Assembly (NCBI GenBank): GCA_021775275.1
Contig: JAJFIE010000479.1
Coordinates: 1-5,313, forward strand
DNA: 5,313 nt
Reading direction: 5' to 3'
Source: Rhodospirillales bacterium
Lineage (GTDB): Bacteria; Pseudomonadota; Alphaproteobacteria; Rhodospirillales; Casp-alpha2
Part shown: piece by piece, positions 1 through 5,313 of the stretch
Numbering within the stretch: the stretch's first letter is position 1
How the letters are laid out: each line of letters opens with the position of its first letter
Program-made: the position numbers and the translations under genes
The notes under the pieces: generated by a model
Told to the model about the DNA's origin: nothing
The model's database searches: none
The model's input: only the letters and a program-made list of their open reading frames with translations

Positions 1-595
1 ACTGGATCAATGGAGGATCGGCAAACAACGCTTCGATACGACCGGCCAGCAAATCACGGATCGCCGCGTCACTGGTATCGTAGAGTTTCAACTCGGCACC
101 TTCAATCGCTTTCAATTGATCGATCCAGCCGAAGCCCTGAATGGTGGCAATCGTCTTGCCTTCCAGTTCTTTGACGGATTGCCAGTTGGTCGACTTTTTC
201 TGCGTAATATTGGCGCCACCGTAGTAGATCGGATCCGAGATATTTATCACTTTGATGCGCTGATCGTTCCATCCCATCATGCCGTGCATGATATCGACCC
301 GGCCTGCCTTCACCGATGCAATTTCACCGGCCCATTCCATCAGCGCGGGCTTGACCTTGAGCCCGAGGCCTTCGGCAACAATACCCATCAGTTCGCCGTC
401 GAGTCCGATCAACCCGCCATCCTGCCAGCCGGTACCTGGCATATCGCCATTGAATGCAACGGTTAATACGCTGTCTTCAACAACTTCGAGGCCGGCGGCC
501 TTGACCGCCTCGCTGGTCCCCGCCATTGCCAAAAACGCAGCCGCAACGCCGCAAATTGTTCTCTTGATGTACTTCCCTGTTTTTAATGTCAGCAT
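1..595 (-). CDS. ABC transporter substrate-binding protein, family 3 (amino-acid type), 3' end cut by window edge
   Basis: 198 residues are visible in one open frame that runs off the left edge. This is probably the periplasmic binding component of an amino-acid or amine ABC importer (SBP_bac_3, PF00497). Residues 1-34 form a Sec signal peptide: basic start (K5, K8, K11, R12), hydrophobic core VAAAFLAMA, and a likely cleavage site near VKAA. The mature part follows the family pattern: GLDGELMGIVAEGLGLKVKP (64-83), then W88, then AGRVDIMHGMMGWNDQR (97-113). R113 sits where family members hold the ligand carboxylate. SDPIYY (120-125) matches the usual FS-PYY, ELEGKTIATIQG (143-154) marks entry to lobe 2, and GRIEALFADPP (185-195) contains the conserved Asp (D193). 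The ATG is supported by AGGAGGG at 601-607, 5 nt upstream. The family is usually about 250-280 residues, so roughly a quarter is missing. It diverges from an AraC-type regulator. The ligand cannot be read from the sequence, and permease genes, if linked, lie to the left. Confidence 0.9.
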   Translation of the reverse strand, partial: MLTLKTGKYIKRTICGVAAAFLAMAGTSEAVKAAGLEVVEDSVLTVAFNGDMPGTGWQDGGLIGLDGELMGIVAEGLGLKVKPALMEWAGEIASVKAGRVDIMHGMMGWNDQRIKVINISDPIYYGGANITQKKSTNWQSVKELEGKTIATIQGFGWIDQLKAIEGAELKLYDTSDAAIRDLLAGRIEALFADPPLIQ

Positions 596-600
596 TTTCA

Positions 601-607
601 CCCTCCT
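601..607 (-). promoter_or_regulatory. Strong Shine-Dalgarno site of the substrate-binding protein gene
   Basis: On the minus strand this reads AGGAGGG, near-perfect complementarity to the 16S rRNA tail, 5 nt before the ATG at 595. It fixes the start of the signal peptide and suggests efficient translation, as expected for an abundant periplasmic binding protein. Confidence 0.8.
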
Positions 608-669
608 GAGTTGAGCTGTATTTTTGTTCGTTAGGTTTCGTGCTTGTGGTGATGCTAGTGGTCAAATTG

Positions 670-721
670 TGAATAGGTCTTGAATATATCAGCCGTTTTC
701 TTGAATATTTATGCTTGAATA
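670..721 (+). repeat. Four TGAATA direct repeats in the divergent intergenic region; candidate operator
   Basis: TGAATA occurs at 670-675, 681-686, 702-707 and 716-721, all in the same orientation. Start-to-start distances are 11, 21 and 14 bp. Two copies lie in an identical 10-mer, TCTTGAATAT, at 678-687 and 699-708, exactly two helical turns apart. The outer copies are both followed by GG (TGAATAGG at 670-677 and 716-723). AraC-family proteins commonly bind direct repeats spaced about 21 bp. The site lies between a transporter gene and a GlxA/AraC-type regulator. I infer that it is the regulator's operator, controlling one or both genes. The repeats are directly visible; the binding is not shown. 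Confidence 0.55.
680..708 (+). promoter_or_regulatory. Weak candidate sigma-70 promoter for the AraC-type regulator, overlapping the repeats
   Basis: TTGAAT (680-685) and GAATAT (703-708) are separated by 17 bp. The -35 matches 4 of 6 consensus bases (TTGACA) and the -10 only 3 of 6. It would start transcription about 35 bp before the gene. If real, the -35 and -10 hexamers sit inside the two 10-bp repeats, so a bound regulator would occlude the promoter (autorepression). The region is AT-rich, which makes chance matches likely. Confidence 0.25.
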
Positions 722-749
722 GGCCAGTACTTGGGAGGCAGGGCAGATC

Positions 750-1772
750 ATGGACGGATTCGCAGACATCTTTCCCCCGCCCCCGCCGCCGCCAGCGGGG
801 ATGGACCCCGATCTGTCGGTCGGGTTTATTCTGTCGCCACGTTTCTCAATTCTGCCATTTGCCGGCTTCATTGACTGCCTGCGCCACGCCGCTGATGTCA
901 CCGACCACAGTCGGCAAATCTATTGCCACTGGACGATTGTCGCATCGACGTTGGAGCCAGTCCGCGCAAGTTGCGACTTGGAGGTCTTGCCGCAACAGAT
1001 ATTGCCTGACGTCAGCCAGTTCGACTATCTGATCGTTGCCGGTGGGCACCTGCCGTGGTGTCTGGATTTACCCCCCGAGACCTATGATTATCTTCGCCAG
1101 GCGGCGAAACAGAATATTCCCGTAGTGGGCCTGTGTACCGGTAGCTTTATTCTCGCCAATGCCGGACTGTTGGATGGGCGCCGGTGCAGCGTTCATACCG
1201 AACACCGCGAACAATTTGTAAAACTGTTTCCGACCGTCGAAGCCATTACCGATCAAGCTTACATCATGGATCATGGGGTCATCACCTGCCCTGGCGGGAT
1301 TGCGGCGATTGAGCTTGCTTTTACACTCATTGAAACGCGCTGTGGCAAGGCGCGAGCGACCAAGGGTCTGGCGTCACTTCTGGTCAATAATCATCAGGCT
1401 GCCCAACATATGCTGCAGCGACCTTATGATCACCTCACGGTGTGTGGAAACCGACGCGTGGAGATGGCTGTGGAACTGATGGAGCGGCATTTTTCAACGC
1501 CCTTCACCATCGCCAGGCTCGCACAAAAACTGAATGTTTCGGAACGTGAACTCAACCGCGCCTTCAAACAGCACGCTGGTGAGTCACCGACTGTTGTGTG
1601 GCGAAAAATTCGCCTTGCACATGGCCACTGGCTTCTCGTGAATACATCCCGAACGGTAACCCAGATCGCCATGGAATGCGGCTTCGCAGATGGTGCGCAT
1701 TTTTCCCGGTGGTTTAAAAAAACGCATGATGAATCTCCTGCCGAATTTCGAAAGCGCCGACGTCATATTTGA
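750..1772 (+). CDS. GlxA-type AraC-family transcriptional regulator (DJ-1/PfpI-like domain + HTH_18)
   Basis: 340-residue cytoplasmic DNA-binding regulator. Residues about 21-195 form a DJ-1/PfpI (class I glutamine amidotransferase-like) domain. It contains YLIVAGGH (93-100), the nucleophile-elbow-like VVGLCTGSFILANAGLLDGRRC (125-146, with C129), and H149 two residues before H152. The segment around CPGGIAAIELAFTLIE (180-195) is also typical. Residues about 238-335 are the AraC DNA-binding domain: first helix-turn-helix FTIARLAQKLNVSERELNRAF (252-272) and second TVTQIAMECGFADGAHFSRWFKK (302-324), ending SPAEFRK (329-335). The usual Gly before SP is Glu here. Relatives such as GbdR, ArgR and CdhR respond to betaine, arginine or carnitine, and the sensor domain is thought to bind ligand rather than catalyse. 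The start is the ATG with GGGAGG at 733-738, 11 nt upstream. An odd N-terminus carries seven consecutive prolines (9-15). Its divergent position suggests control of the neighbouring transporter gene. Confidence 0.92.
   Translation: MDGFADIFPPPPPPPAGMDPDLSVGFILSPRFSILPFAGFIDCLRHAADVTDHSRQIYCHWTIVASTLEPVRASCDLEVLPQQILPDVSQFDYLIVAGGHLPWCLDLPPETYDYLRQAAKQNIPVVGLCTGSFILANAGLLDGRRCSVHTEHREQFVKLFPTVEAITDQAYIMDHGVITCPGGIAAIELAFTLIETRCGKARATKGLASLLVNNHQAAQHMLQRPYDHLTVCGNRRVEMAVELMERHFSTPFTIARLAQKLNVSERELNRAFKQHAGESPTVVWRKIRLAHGHWLLVNTSRTVTQIAMECGFADGAHFSRWFKKTHDESPAEFRKRRRHI
781..800 (+). other. Perfect 6-bp GC hairpin in the first codons of the AraC-type regulator
   Basis: CCCCGC (781-786) and GCGGGG (795-800) are exact inverted repeats around an 8-nt loop, 31 nt inside the gene and within the poly-proline codons. 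In mRNA this could fold near the ribosome loading zone. It is followed by purine/mixed sequence and no U-run, so it is not a terminator. It may simply be a by-product of proline codons followed by Ala-Gly codons. Confidence 0.4.
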
Positions 1773-1786
1773 GCGGCATGAGCGGT

Positions 1787-1815
1787 TTGATCTGCCACAC
1801 CCGACGCGCTATAGG
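1787..1815 (+). promoter_or_regulatory. Candidate sigma-70 promoter of the PF06684 gene
   Basis: TTGATC (1787-1792) and TATAGG (1810-1815) are separated by 17 bp, with 4 of 6 consensus matches in each box. The predicted start near 1822 gives a leader of about 30 nt carrying the AAGGGGA ribosome site. The promoter lies entirely in the 81-bp gap after the AraC-type gene, so the PF06684 gene could be transcribed apart from it. No transcription data are visible. Confidence 0.45.
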
Positions 1816-1853
1816 CTATTCCCGCGAGGACTAGTTCAACAAGGGGAAAACAG

Positions 1854-2447
1854 ATGTCGCTGGAAATCCGAAAGATCGTCAAGGTGGTCGAAGAGGCCCG
1901 CCTGGAAATGGGCCGCACGCCGGAACGTCCGGTGGAAATGGTCGCCGTCGCCGCCGTGGTCACCAACCCGTGGGCGGGTGAGGGCTACGTCGAGGACTTA
2001 AGGCCCAGGATACTGGAAGTAGCGCCACCGCTGGGCAAGGAAATGGTCAGCGTGATGATCAACGAAATTGGTGACGGCGCCCGGGTGGAAGCCTACGGCA
2101 AAGCCGCCGTGGTTGGCATGAATGGTGAAATCGAGCATGCATCGGGCCTGATCCATACGCTTCGGTTCGGCAACAAGTTTCGTGACGCCGTTGGCGGCAC
2201 CGCCTATCTCAGTTTCACCAACAAACGTGGCGGCCCTGGCTGTTCCGTACAGATCCCCATGATGCACAAGATCGATGTGGGGCAGCGTTCTCATTACCTG
2301 ACGATGGAAATCTCGGTCCATGATGCGCCCGGCCCGGATGAAATTCTGGTAGCCCTTGGCACCGCCATGACAGGCCGCGCCTTTCCGCGAATTGGAAACC
2401 GCTATCAGGACATTGAAGAGATGGGTCTCGATCCCGAAAAAGGCTGA
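1854..2447 (+). CDS. PF06684 family protein (former DUF1185, 'amino acid synthesis family')
   Basis: 197 residues, matching the usual size of about 190-200. I recognise the family from its overall pattern: N-terminal MSLEIRKIVKVVEEARLEMGR, VVTNPWAG (35-42), a central block GKAAVVGMNGEIEHASGLIH (82-101) followed by FGNKFRDA (105-112), NKRGGPGC (123-130), and MEISVHDAPGPDEILVALG (151-169) near the end. Structures of family members show a hexamer with a variant of the Bacillus chorismate mutase fold. A role in amino-acid metabolism was proposed from fold and gene context, and to my knowledge no reaction has been proven. There is no signal peptide or membrane segment, so it should be cytoplasmic. 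The ATG has AAGGGGA (1841-1847) 6 nt upstream. It lies 81 bp after the AraC-type regulator on the same strand, with its own candidate promoter, and next to an amino-acid-type binding protein gene. That fits a metabolic role with the imported compound, but this is inference. Confidence 0.85.
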   Translation: MSLEIRKIVKVVEEARLEMGRTPERPVEMVAVAAVVTNPWAGEGYVEDLRPRILEVAPPLGKEMVSVMINEIGDGARVEAYGKAAVVGMNGEIEHASGLIHTLRFGNKFRDAVGGTAYLSFTNKRGGPGCSVQIPMMHKIDVGQRSHYLTMEISVHDAPGPDEILVALGTAMTGRAFPRIGNRYQDIEEMGLDPEKG

Positions 2448-2461
2448 TTGCTTTCTGACCG

Positions 2462-4309
2462 TCAACGGAAGCCGAGAAAACTGACTTCCACTGGCCCCCG
2501 GACGGCATTGCACATGAACACACGCGATGCGCGTTTGAGATCGTCGATGGTAAGGGTGCGCTCGGTTGCATTCCACTCGCCAATGAGTTTTGCCCGCATC
2601 ACACCCGGCAGCACACCGCTGGATAATGCGGGTGCTACCATGGCGCCATCGAGTTCGAGAAAGATATTCGAGATGCCGCCCTCGCATACCTCCCCCCGTT
2701 CATTAAGAAACACCACATCATACCCGCCCGGAATGCTCTTCAGGCGCGCACGCTCCTGGTCATATACGTGTCGCCGGGTCGATTTGTGCCGACGCAGCGG
2801 GTCCTGGGAATTTAGGCGGGCTCTGGCCAGAATGACAACCGGATTGTCCGGCAGCGGTAAAAGCGGCGCCGATGTCACAGTGAACCGGCCATCGTTTTCA
2901 AGTTGCAGGCGGAGGCGGGTTTCACCGGTTGCGCCCTGAATCTCATCATCAAGCGCACGACGAATTGCAGCTTCATCGACATCAATTCCCAATGTATTTG
3001 CGCTGTCCGTTAATCGGGCGATATGGGCCTCAATCAGGGGAACGTCACCGTTAATCGCGCGCATGGTTTCGATCAGACCAACTGTCGGCGCACGGTATGT
3101 GATATTGGTATTCAGCGCGTTGACCAGAAAGCTGGCCTTGAGCAGGCATTCGTCATACTCCGCCGCCGCGACGGAATCGGCGACGATACCGCTGCCGATT
3201 CCAATCATGGCCTGATTACGTTGATCAAAGCACACAGTCCGGATGGGTACTGAAAAACACATATCCCGTGTCGGCGTTACATATCCGATGGCTCCCGTAT
3301 AAAGACCACGGGGATGCTGCTCCAACTCGGCAATGATTTCCATAGCCCGGATTTTTGGTGCGCCGGTGACGGAGCCGCACGGGAACATATACCGGAATAT
3401 GTCGATCAGTTTGATATCCGGCCTAATGCGGGCCTCCACGGTTGATGTCATCTGGTGAAGGGTCGCATAGGTTTCCACATGAAACGCATCACGTACGGAA
3501 ACACTGCCGATCTCGGCAAGCCGTCCCAGATCATTGCGGATTAGATCAACAATCATCAGGTTTTCGGCCCGGTTTTTTTCGTCCATGCGCAGATATTCAA
3601 TGAGTCTGGCATCTTCTTCCGGTGTCGCCCCACGCGGCGCAGTTCCCTTCATGGGGCGCGATTCGAGCTTTGTTCCTGTCTTGCGGAAAAATAACTCAGG
3701 TGAAAATGAAGCGCTCTTCATGTCCGGCAGGTCCAGCACAGCGCCAAACGGGACGCTCTGGTAGGGCGCAACCTGCCGGTAGAAGCCCCAGATATCATCT
3801 TGCTGCATAAACTGAAGGGGGAATGTGTAGTTTGCCTGATAAATATCGCCGGCAAAGATATAGTCCTTCACCGCCGTCACATTAGCGCCATAGACGGCCT
3901 GGGATTCCGTTATGCCGATAGAGCCCTCCAGACCGGTAAACCGCCCTTGCTGCTGGAGAATCCCATTCACGTCAGCATGCGATATTTTTGTCGCTTCGCG
4001 GAATACACCTAGCTGGAATAACGGGCCATCCAGTTCCCTGCCCCGCCCGATCAGGCGGGGTTCCAGATAGTGCCCAAGCTCGTAACAGAATCCACCGGCG
4101 ATAAAGAATCCGTCGTCGAGCACCTGCTCGATCTCGGAAAACGCCTGGTCGATCCCATCGGCATCCAGACAGGTTATGATCTGTTCAGCGCCTGAGAACA
4201 GGATCGAGCCGCCGCCAGGAACGTCGTCATCCTGCAGGGAATCATGCAACAATACGGTCGCATCCGATACGATTGGCAAGTGCGTTTCCATTGGTTCCTG
4301 TATCATCAC
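2462..4309 (-). CDS. pabB: Bifunctional aminodeoxychorismate synthase component I / aminodeoxychorismate lyase (PabB-PabC fusion)
   Basis: 615-residue cytoplasmic enzyme of folate synthesis. The first half aminates chorismate to 4-amino-4-deoxychorismate, using ammonia from a PabA partner not in this window. The second half releases pyruvate to give p-aminobenzoate. The chorismate-binding domain (about 137-395) shows GDIYQANYTF (154-163), SFSPELFF (201-208), RPMKGT (218-223), ENLMIVDLIRNDLGR (249-263), CGSVTGAPKIRAMEII (311-326) and GIGSGIVADS (370-379). K221 in PMKGT is the lysine that separates PabB from anthranilate synthase, which has Ala there. The class IV aminotransferase-like domain (about 408-613) shows LIETMRA (412-418), HKSTRRHVY (508-516) with K509 as the likely PLP lysine, and EGGISNIFLE (543-552) followed by GVLPGVMRAKLIG (565-577). 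Both active sites look intact. The start is GTG (4309) or the adjacent ATG (4306). GGTGAG at 4315-4320 lies 5 or 8 nt upstream, so either is possible. It converges on the PF06684 gene with a 14-bp gap and diverges from the unknown membrane-protein gene. Confidence 0.93.
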   Translation of the reverse strand: MMIQEPMETHLPIVSDATVLLHDSLQDDDVPGGGSILFSGAEQIITCLDADGIDQAFSEIEQVLDDGFFIAGGFCYELGHYLEPRLIGRGRELDGPLFQLGVFREATKISHADVNGILQQQGRFTGLEGSIGITESQAVYGANVTAVKDYIFAGDIYQANYTFPLQFMQQDDIWGFYRQVAPYQSVPFGAVLDLPDMKSASFSPELFFRKTGTKLESRPMKGTAPRGATPEEDARLIEYLRMDEKNRAENLMIVDLIRNDLGRLAEIGSVSVRDAFHVETYATLHQMTSTVEARIRPDIKLIDIFRYMFPCGSVTGAPKIRAMEIIAELEQHPRGLYTGAIGYVTPTRDMCFSVPIRTVCFDQRNQAMIGIGSGIVADSVAAAEYDECLLKASFLVNALNTNITYRAPTVGLIETMRAINGDVPLIEAHIARLTDSANTLGIDVDEAAIRRALDDEIQGATGETRLRLQLENDGRFTVTSAPLLPLPDNPVVILARARLNSQDPLRRHKSTRRHVYDQERARLKSIPGGYDVVFLNERGEVCEGGISNIFLELDGAMVAPALSSGVLPGVMRAKLIGEWNATERTLTIDDLKRASRVFMCNAVRGPVEVSFLGFR

Positions 4310-4428
4310 TTACGCTCACCGGGTCCAGCGAAAATGTCTCTTTCAGGCCGTTCTCTGCGTGCGCATATCTCCGTATGTCCGGGCAATTGCCAACTGACAA
4401 TCTCGACATTCTCCTCTAGTACGAAGGG
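4310..4428. promoter_or_regulatory. 119-bp divergent promoter region between pabBC and the membrane-protein gene
   Basis: Both flanking genes point away, so promoters for both should lie here or slightly inside the coding starts. Toward the plus-strand gene, CTGACA (4394-4399) and TAGTAC (4417-4422) are 17 bp apart, matching 5 of 6 and 3 of 6 consensus bases. Such a promoter would start transcription close to the ATG at 4429. Toward pabBC I find only poor matches. No convincing operator palindrome or repeat was seen. Confidence 0.3.
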
Positions 4429-5313
4429 ATGGCTAGTGAAAACCCATCCCCGTGGCCGCAGACAGCGGACGGAAAAACGGACTGGGAGACGGTGTTTGAG
4501 GACCCCATGACGGGCCTCATCGCGGTAATTGCCCAGGCGCGTTCCCCGGTGGCCCTGCGCAAGAGCACGGCTCTTGTTATCGAATCCATTTATGCACAGG
4601 ACGGTGCGCCGCCTGAGATCAAGGGGTTCACCGACGAGCTTGAACGCATGCTGCCCGATGATCTGCCAGCCGACGCGCTTCCCAAGGTTGCAGACGCCAT
4701 CAGCACCGTCATGCGGGAAATCAAGAACGACCGCATCCGCCGCGAAAAAGACCCTTTCGATGATCTGGACGATGAGGATTTTGACGAGGATCCAGATGAC
4801 GATGCGCCAAAGAAAAAGAAATGGTGGAGCTGGAAAAAAAAACCGAAGAAAGCCAAAAAACCGCGACAACAAACCAAGCCGCAAAAGCGGAGCAAGAAGG
4901 GCAAAGGACGCGGTTCGGCCCGAATGATGATTTTCGGTAGTCTGGCGCTCCTGCTCAGTCTCACCGGAATCGGCGGCGGCGGGTATTATTACTTCTTTGC
5001 CAATCACGAAACCACGTTCGATGAACGCACGCGAACGCTGATTGACCAGATGGTTCTGGCAGCGGAAGGCAACGGTCCGGAGCACCACGTATTTGGCTGG
5101 CCATTAACTGTGGAAACACGCGCGGGTCTGACGGGAGTCACCGCTGTTGGCGTCCCCGCCGAGGCCTGCACCAGCATTGCATGGTACTTCGCCAATCGTG
5201 GCAATGTATTGATCAATGACAAACTGCCGAAAAAAATCGCCCCAAATATTCTCAAACGATTCTGTAAAGAGCAGGGTCAGATGGCCAAGGTAACATGGAT
5301 GTCCAAAACCCGC
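4429..5313 (+). CDS. Unrecognised single-pass membrane protein with acidic and Lys-rich blocks and a two-Cys C-terminal domain; 3' end cut
   Basis: 295 residues are visible, open to the right edge. I do not recognise a family for the whole protein. Residues about 25-105 are helical and of mixed charge (MTGLIAVIAQARSPVALRK at 27-45, then ALPKVADAISTVMREIK). A very acidic block (109-125) is followed by a Lys/Arg-rich, Trp-containing block (128-165) and one hydrophobic segment (about 166-190, ending GGGGYYYFF). By the positive-inside rule, the first 165 residues should be cytoplasmic and the rest periplasmic. The C-terminal part has a helix (about 197-212) and two cysteines, C247 in VPAEACTSIAWYF and C279 in ILKRFCKEQ, possibly a disulphide. 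This layout loosely recalls the C-terminal domains of PilS/PilX-like type IV pilins, a weak guess. Start: the ATG at 4429 has AAGGG directly against it, too close for a normal site. ATG 4507 (M27) has TGAGGA 4 nt upstream and is a serious alternative. GC-rich third codon positions support this strand over the long opposite frame. Confidence 0.72.
   Translation, partial: MASENPSPWPQTADGKTDWETVFEDPMTGLIAVIAQARSPVALRKSTALVIESIYAQDGAPPEIKGFTDELERMLPDDLPADALPKVADAISTVMREIKNDRIRREKDPFDDLDDEDFDEDPDDDAPKKKKWWSWKKKPKKAKKPRQQTKPQKRSKKGKGRGSARMMIFGSLALLLSLTGIGGGGYYYFFANHETTFDERTRTLIDQMVLAAEGNGPEHHVFGWPLTVETRAGLTGVTAVGVPAEACTSIAWYFANRGNVLINDKLPKKIAPNILKRFCKEQGQMAKVTWMSKTR
4834..4842 (+). other. A9 homopolymer in the coding frame, possible slippage site
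   Basis: Nine consecutive A residues encode K136-K138 just after WWSW. A second run, A6, lies at 4855-4860. Shifting by -1 here reads 32 more codons to TAG at 4938-4940. Shifting by +1 reaches TGA at 4928-4930. Both products would lack the membrane segment. A runs of this length are known substrates for polymerase or ribosome slippage. Whether slippage happens here is unknown, and the run may be just lysine codons. Confidence 0.4.

Noticed and set aside
116..614. Plus-strand open frames opposite the substrate-binding protein
   Set aside because: The opposite strand encodes a clear SBP_bac_3 protein with signal peptide and a strong ribosome site. These are its shadows.
780..800. GC hairpin read as an attenuator or terminator
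   Set aside because: There is no U-run after the stem and it lies inside the coding frame. It is kept only as a possible translation effect.
2420..2475. Possible bidirectional terminator between the convergent PF06684 and pabBC genes
   Set aside because: Only weak pairing (GGG/CCC around 2422-2434, and AAAGGC with GCTTT at about 2439-2454) and no proper U-run on either strand, so no terminator is called.
1998..2687. Minus-strand open frame of 229 codons across the PF06684 gene
   Set aside because: It is antisense to a recognised protein and overlaps the end of pabBC. The His/Arg-rich translation has no recognisable domain.
4310..4400. Minus-strand promoter for pabBC (TTGGCA with a 17-bp spacer to AGATAT)
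   Set aside because: The -10 box matches only 2 of 6 consensus bases, not better than chance.
4306..5088. Long minus-strand open frame (260 codons) whose TGA overlaps the pabBC ATG as TGATG, the look of translational coupling
   Set aside because: It lies fully opposite the plus-strand membrane-protein frame, which has the better codon use and a sensible domain layout. Its runs of Phe/Pro and Arg are just the antisense of Lys and acidic codons, and no family is recognisable.

Overview
The window looks like chromosomal DNA of a moderately GC-rich proteobacterium, most likely an alphaproteobacterium. The evidence is GC-rich third codon positions, Shine-Dalgarno starts, a fused PabB-PabC of a type common in that class, and the GlxA-type AraC regulator and PF06684 families. 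No taxon marker is present, so this is inference. There are five protein-coding genes, two cut by the window edges. I see no rRNA, tRNA, CRISPR array, insertion sequence or phage gene.

Left part (1-2447): a gene on the minus strand encodes a secreted amino-acid-type ABC transporter substrate-binding protein (family 3), with its C-terminus beyond the left edge. It diverges, across a 154-bp AT-rich intergenic region, from a plus-strand GlxA-type regulator (DJ-1/PfpI-like sensor domain plus AraC helix-turn-helix domain). The intergenic region carries four copies of TGAATA, two of them inside identical 10-bp repeats exactly 21 bp apart. This suits an AraC-type operator acting on one or both genes. 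Next on the plus strand is a PF06684 (former DUF1185, 'amino acid synthesis') protein, with its own good candidate sigma-70 promoter. Together this reads as a small regulated module for uptake and handling of an amino acid or related nitrogen compound. The ligand is unknown.

Middle part (2462-4309): a minus-strand gene, convergent with the PF06684 gene (14-bp gap), encodes a bifunctional aminodeoxychorismate synthase component I / aminodeoxychorismate lyase. It makes p-aminobenzoate for folate and has the diagnostic PabB lysine and the PLP lysine of the lyase domain.

Right part (4429-5313): diverging from pabBC, an unrecognised plus-strand gene runs off the right edge. Its product has a cytoplasmic helical N-terminus, a strongly acidic block, a lysine-rich block, one membrane segment and a C-terminal domain with two cysteines. 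It contains an A9 run from which either frameshift would end the protein before the membrane segment. This gene is the least explained item in the window.
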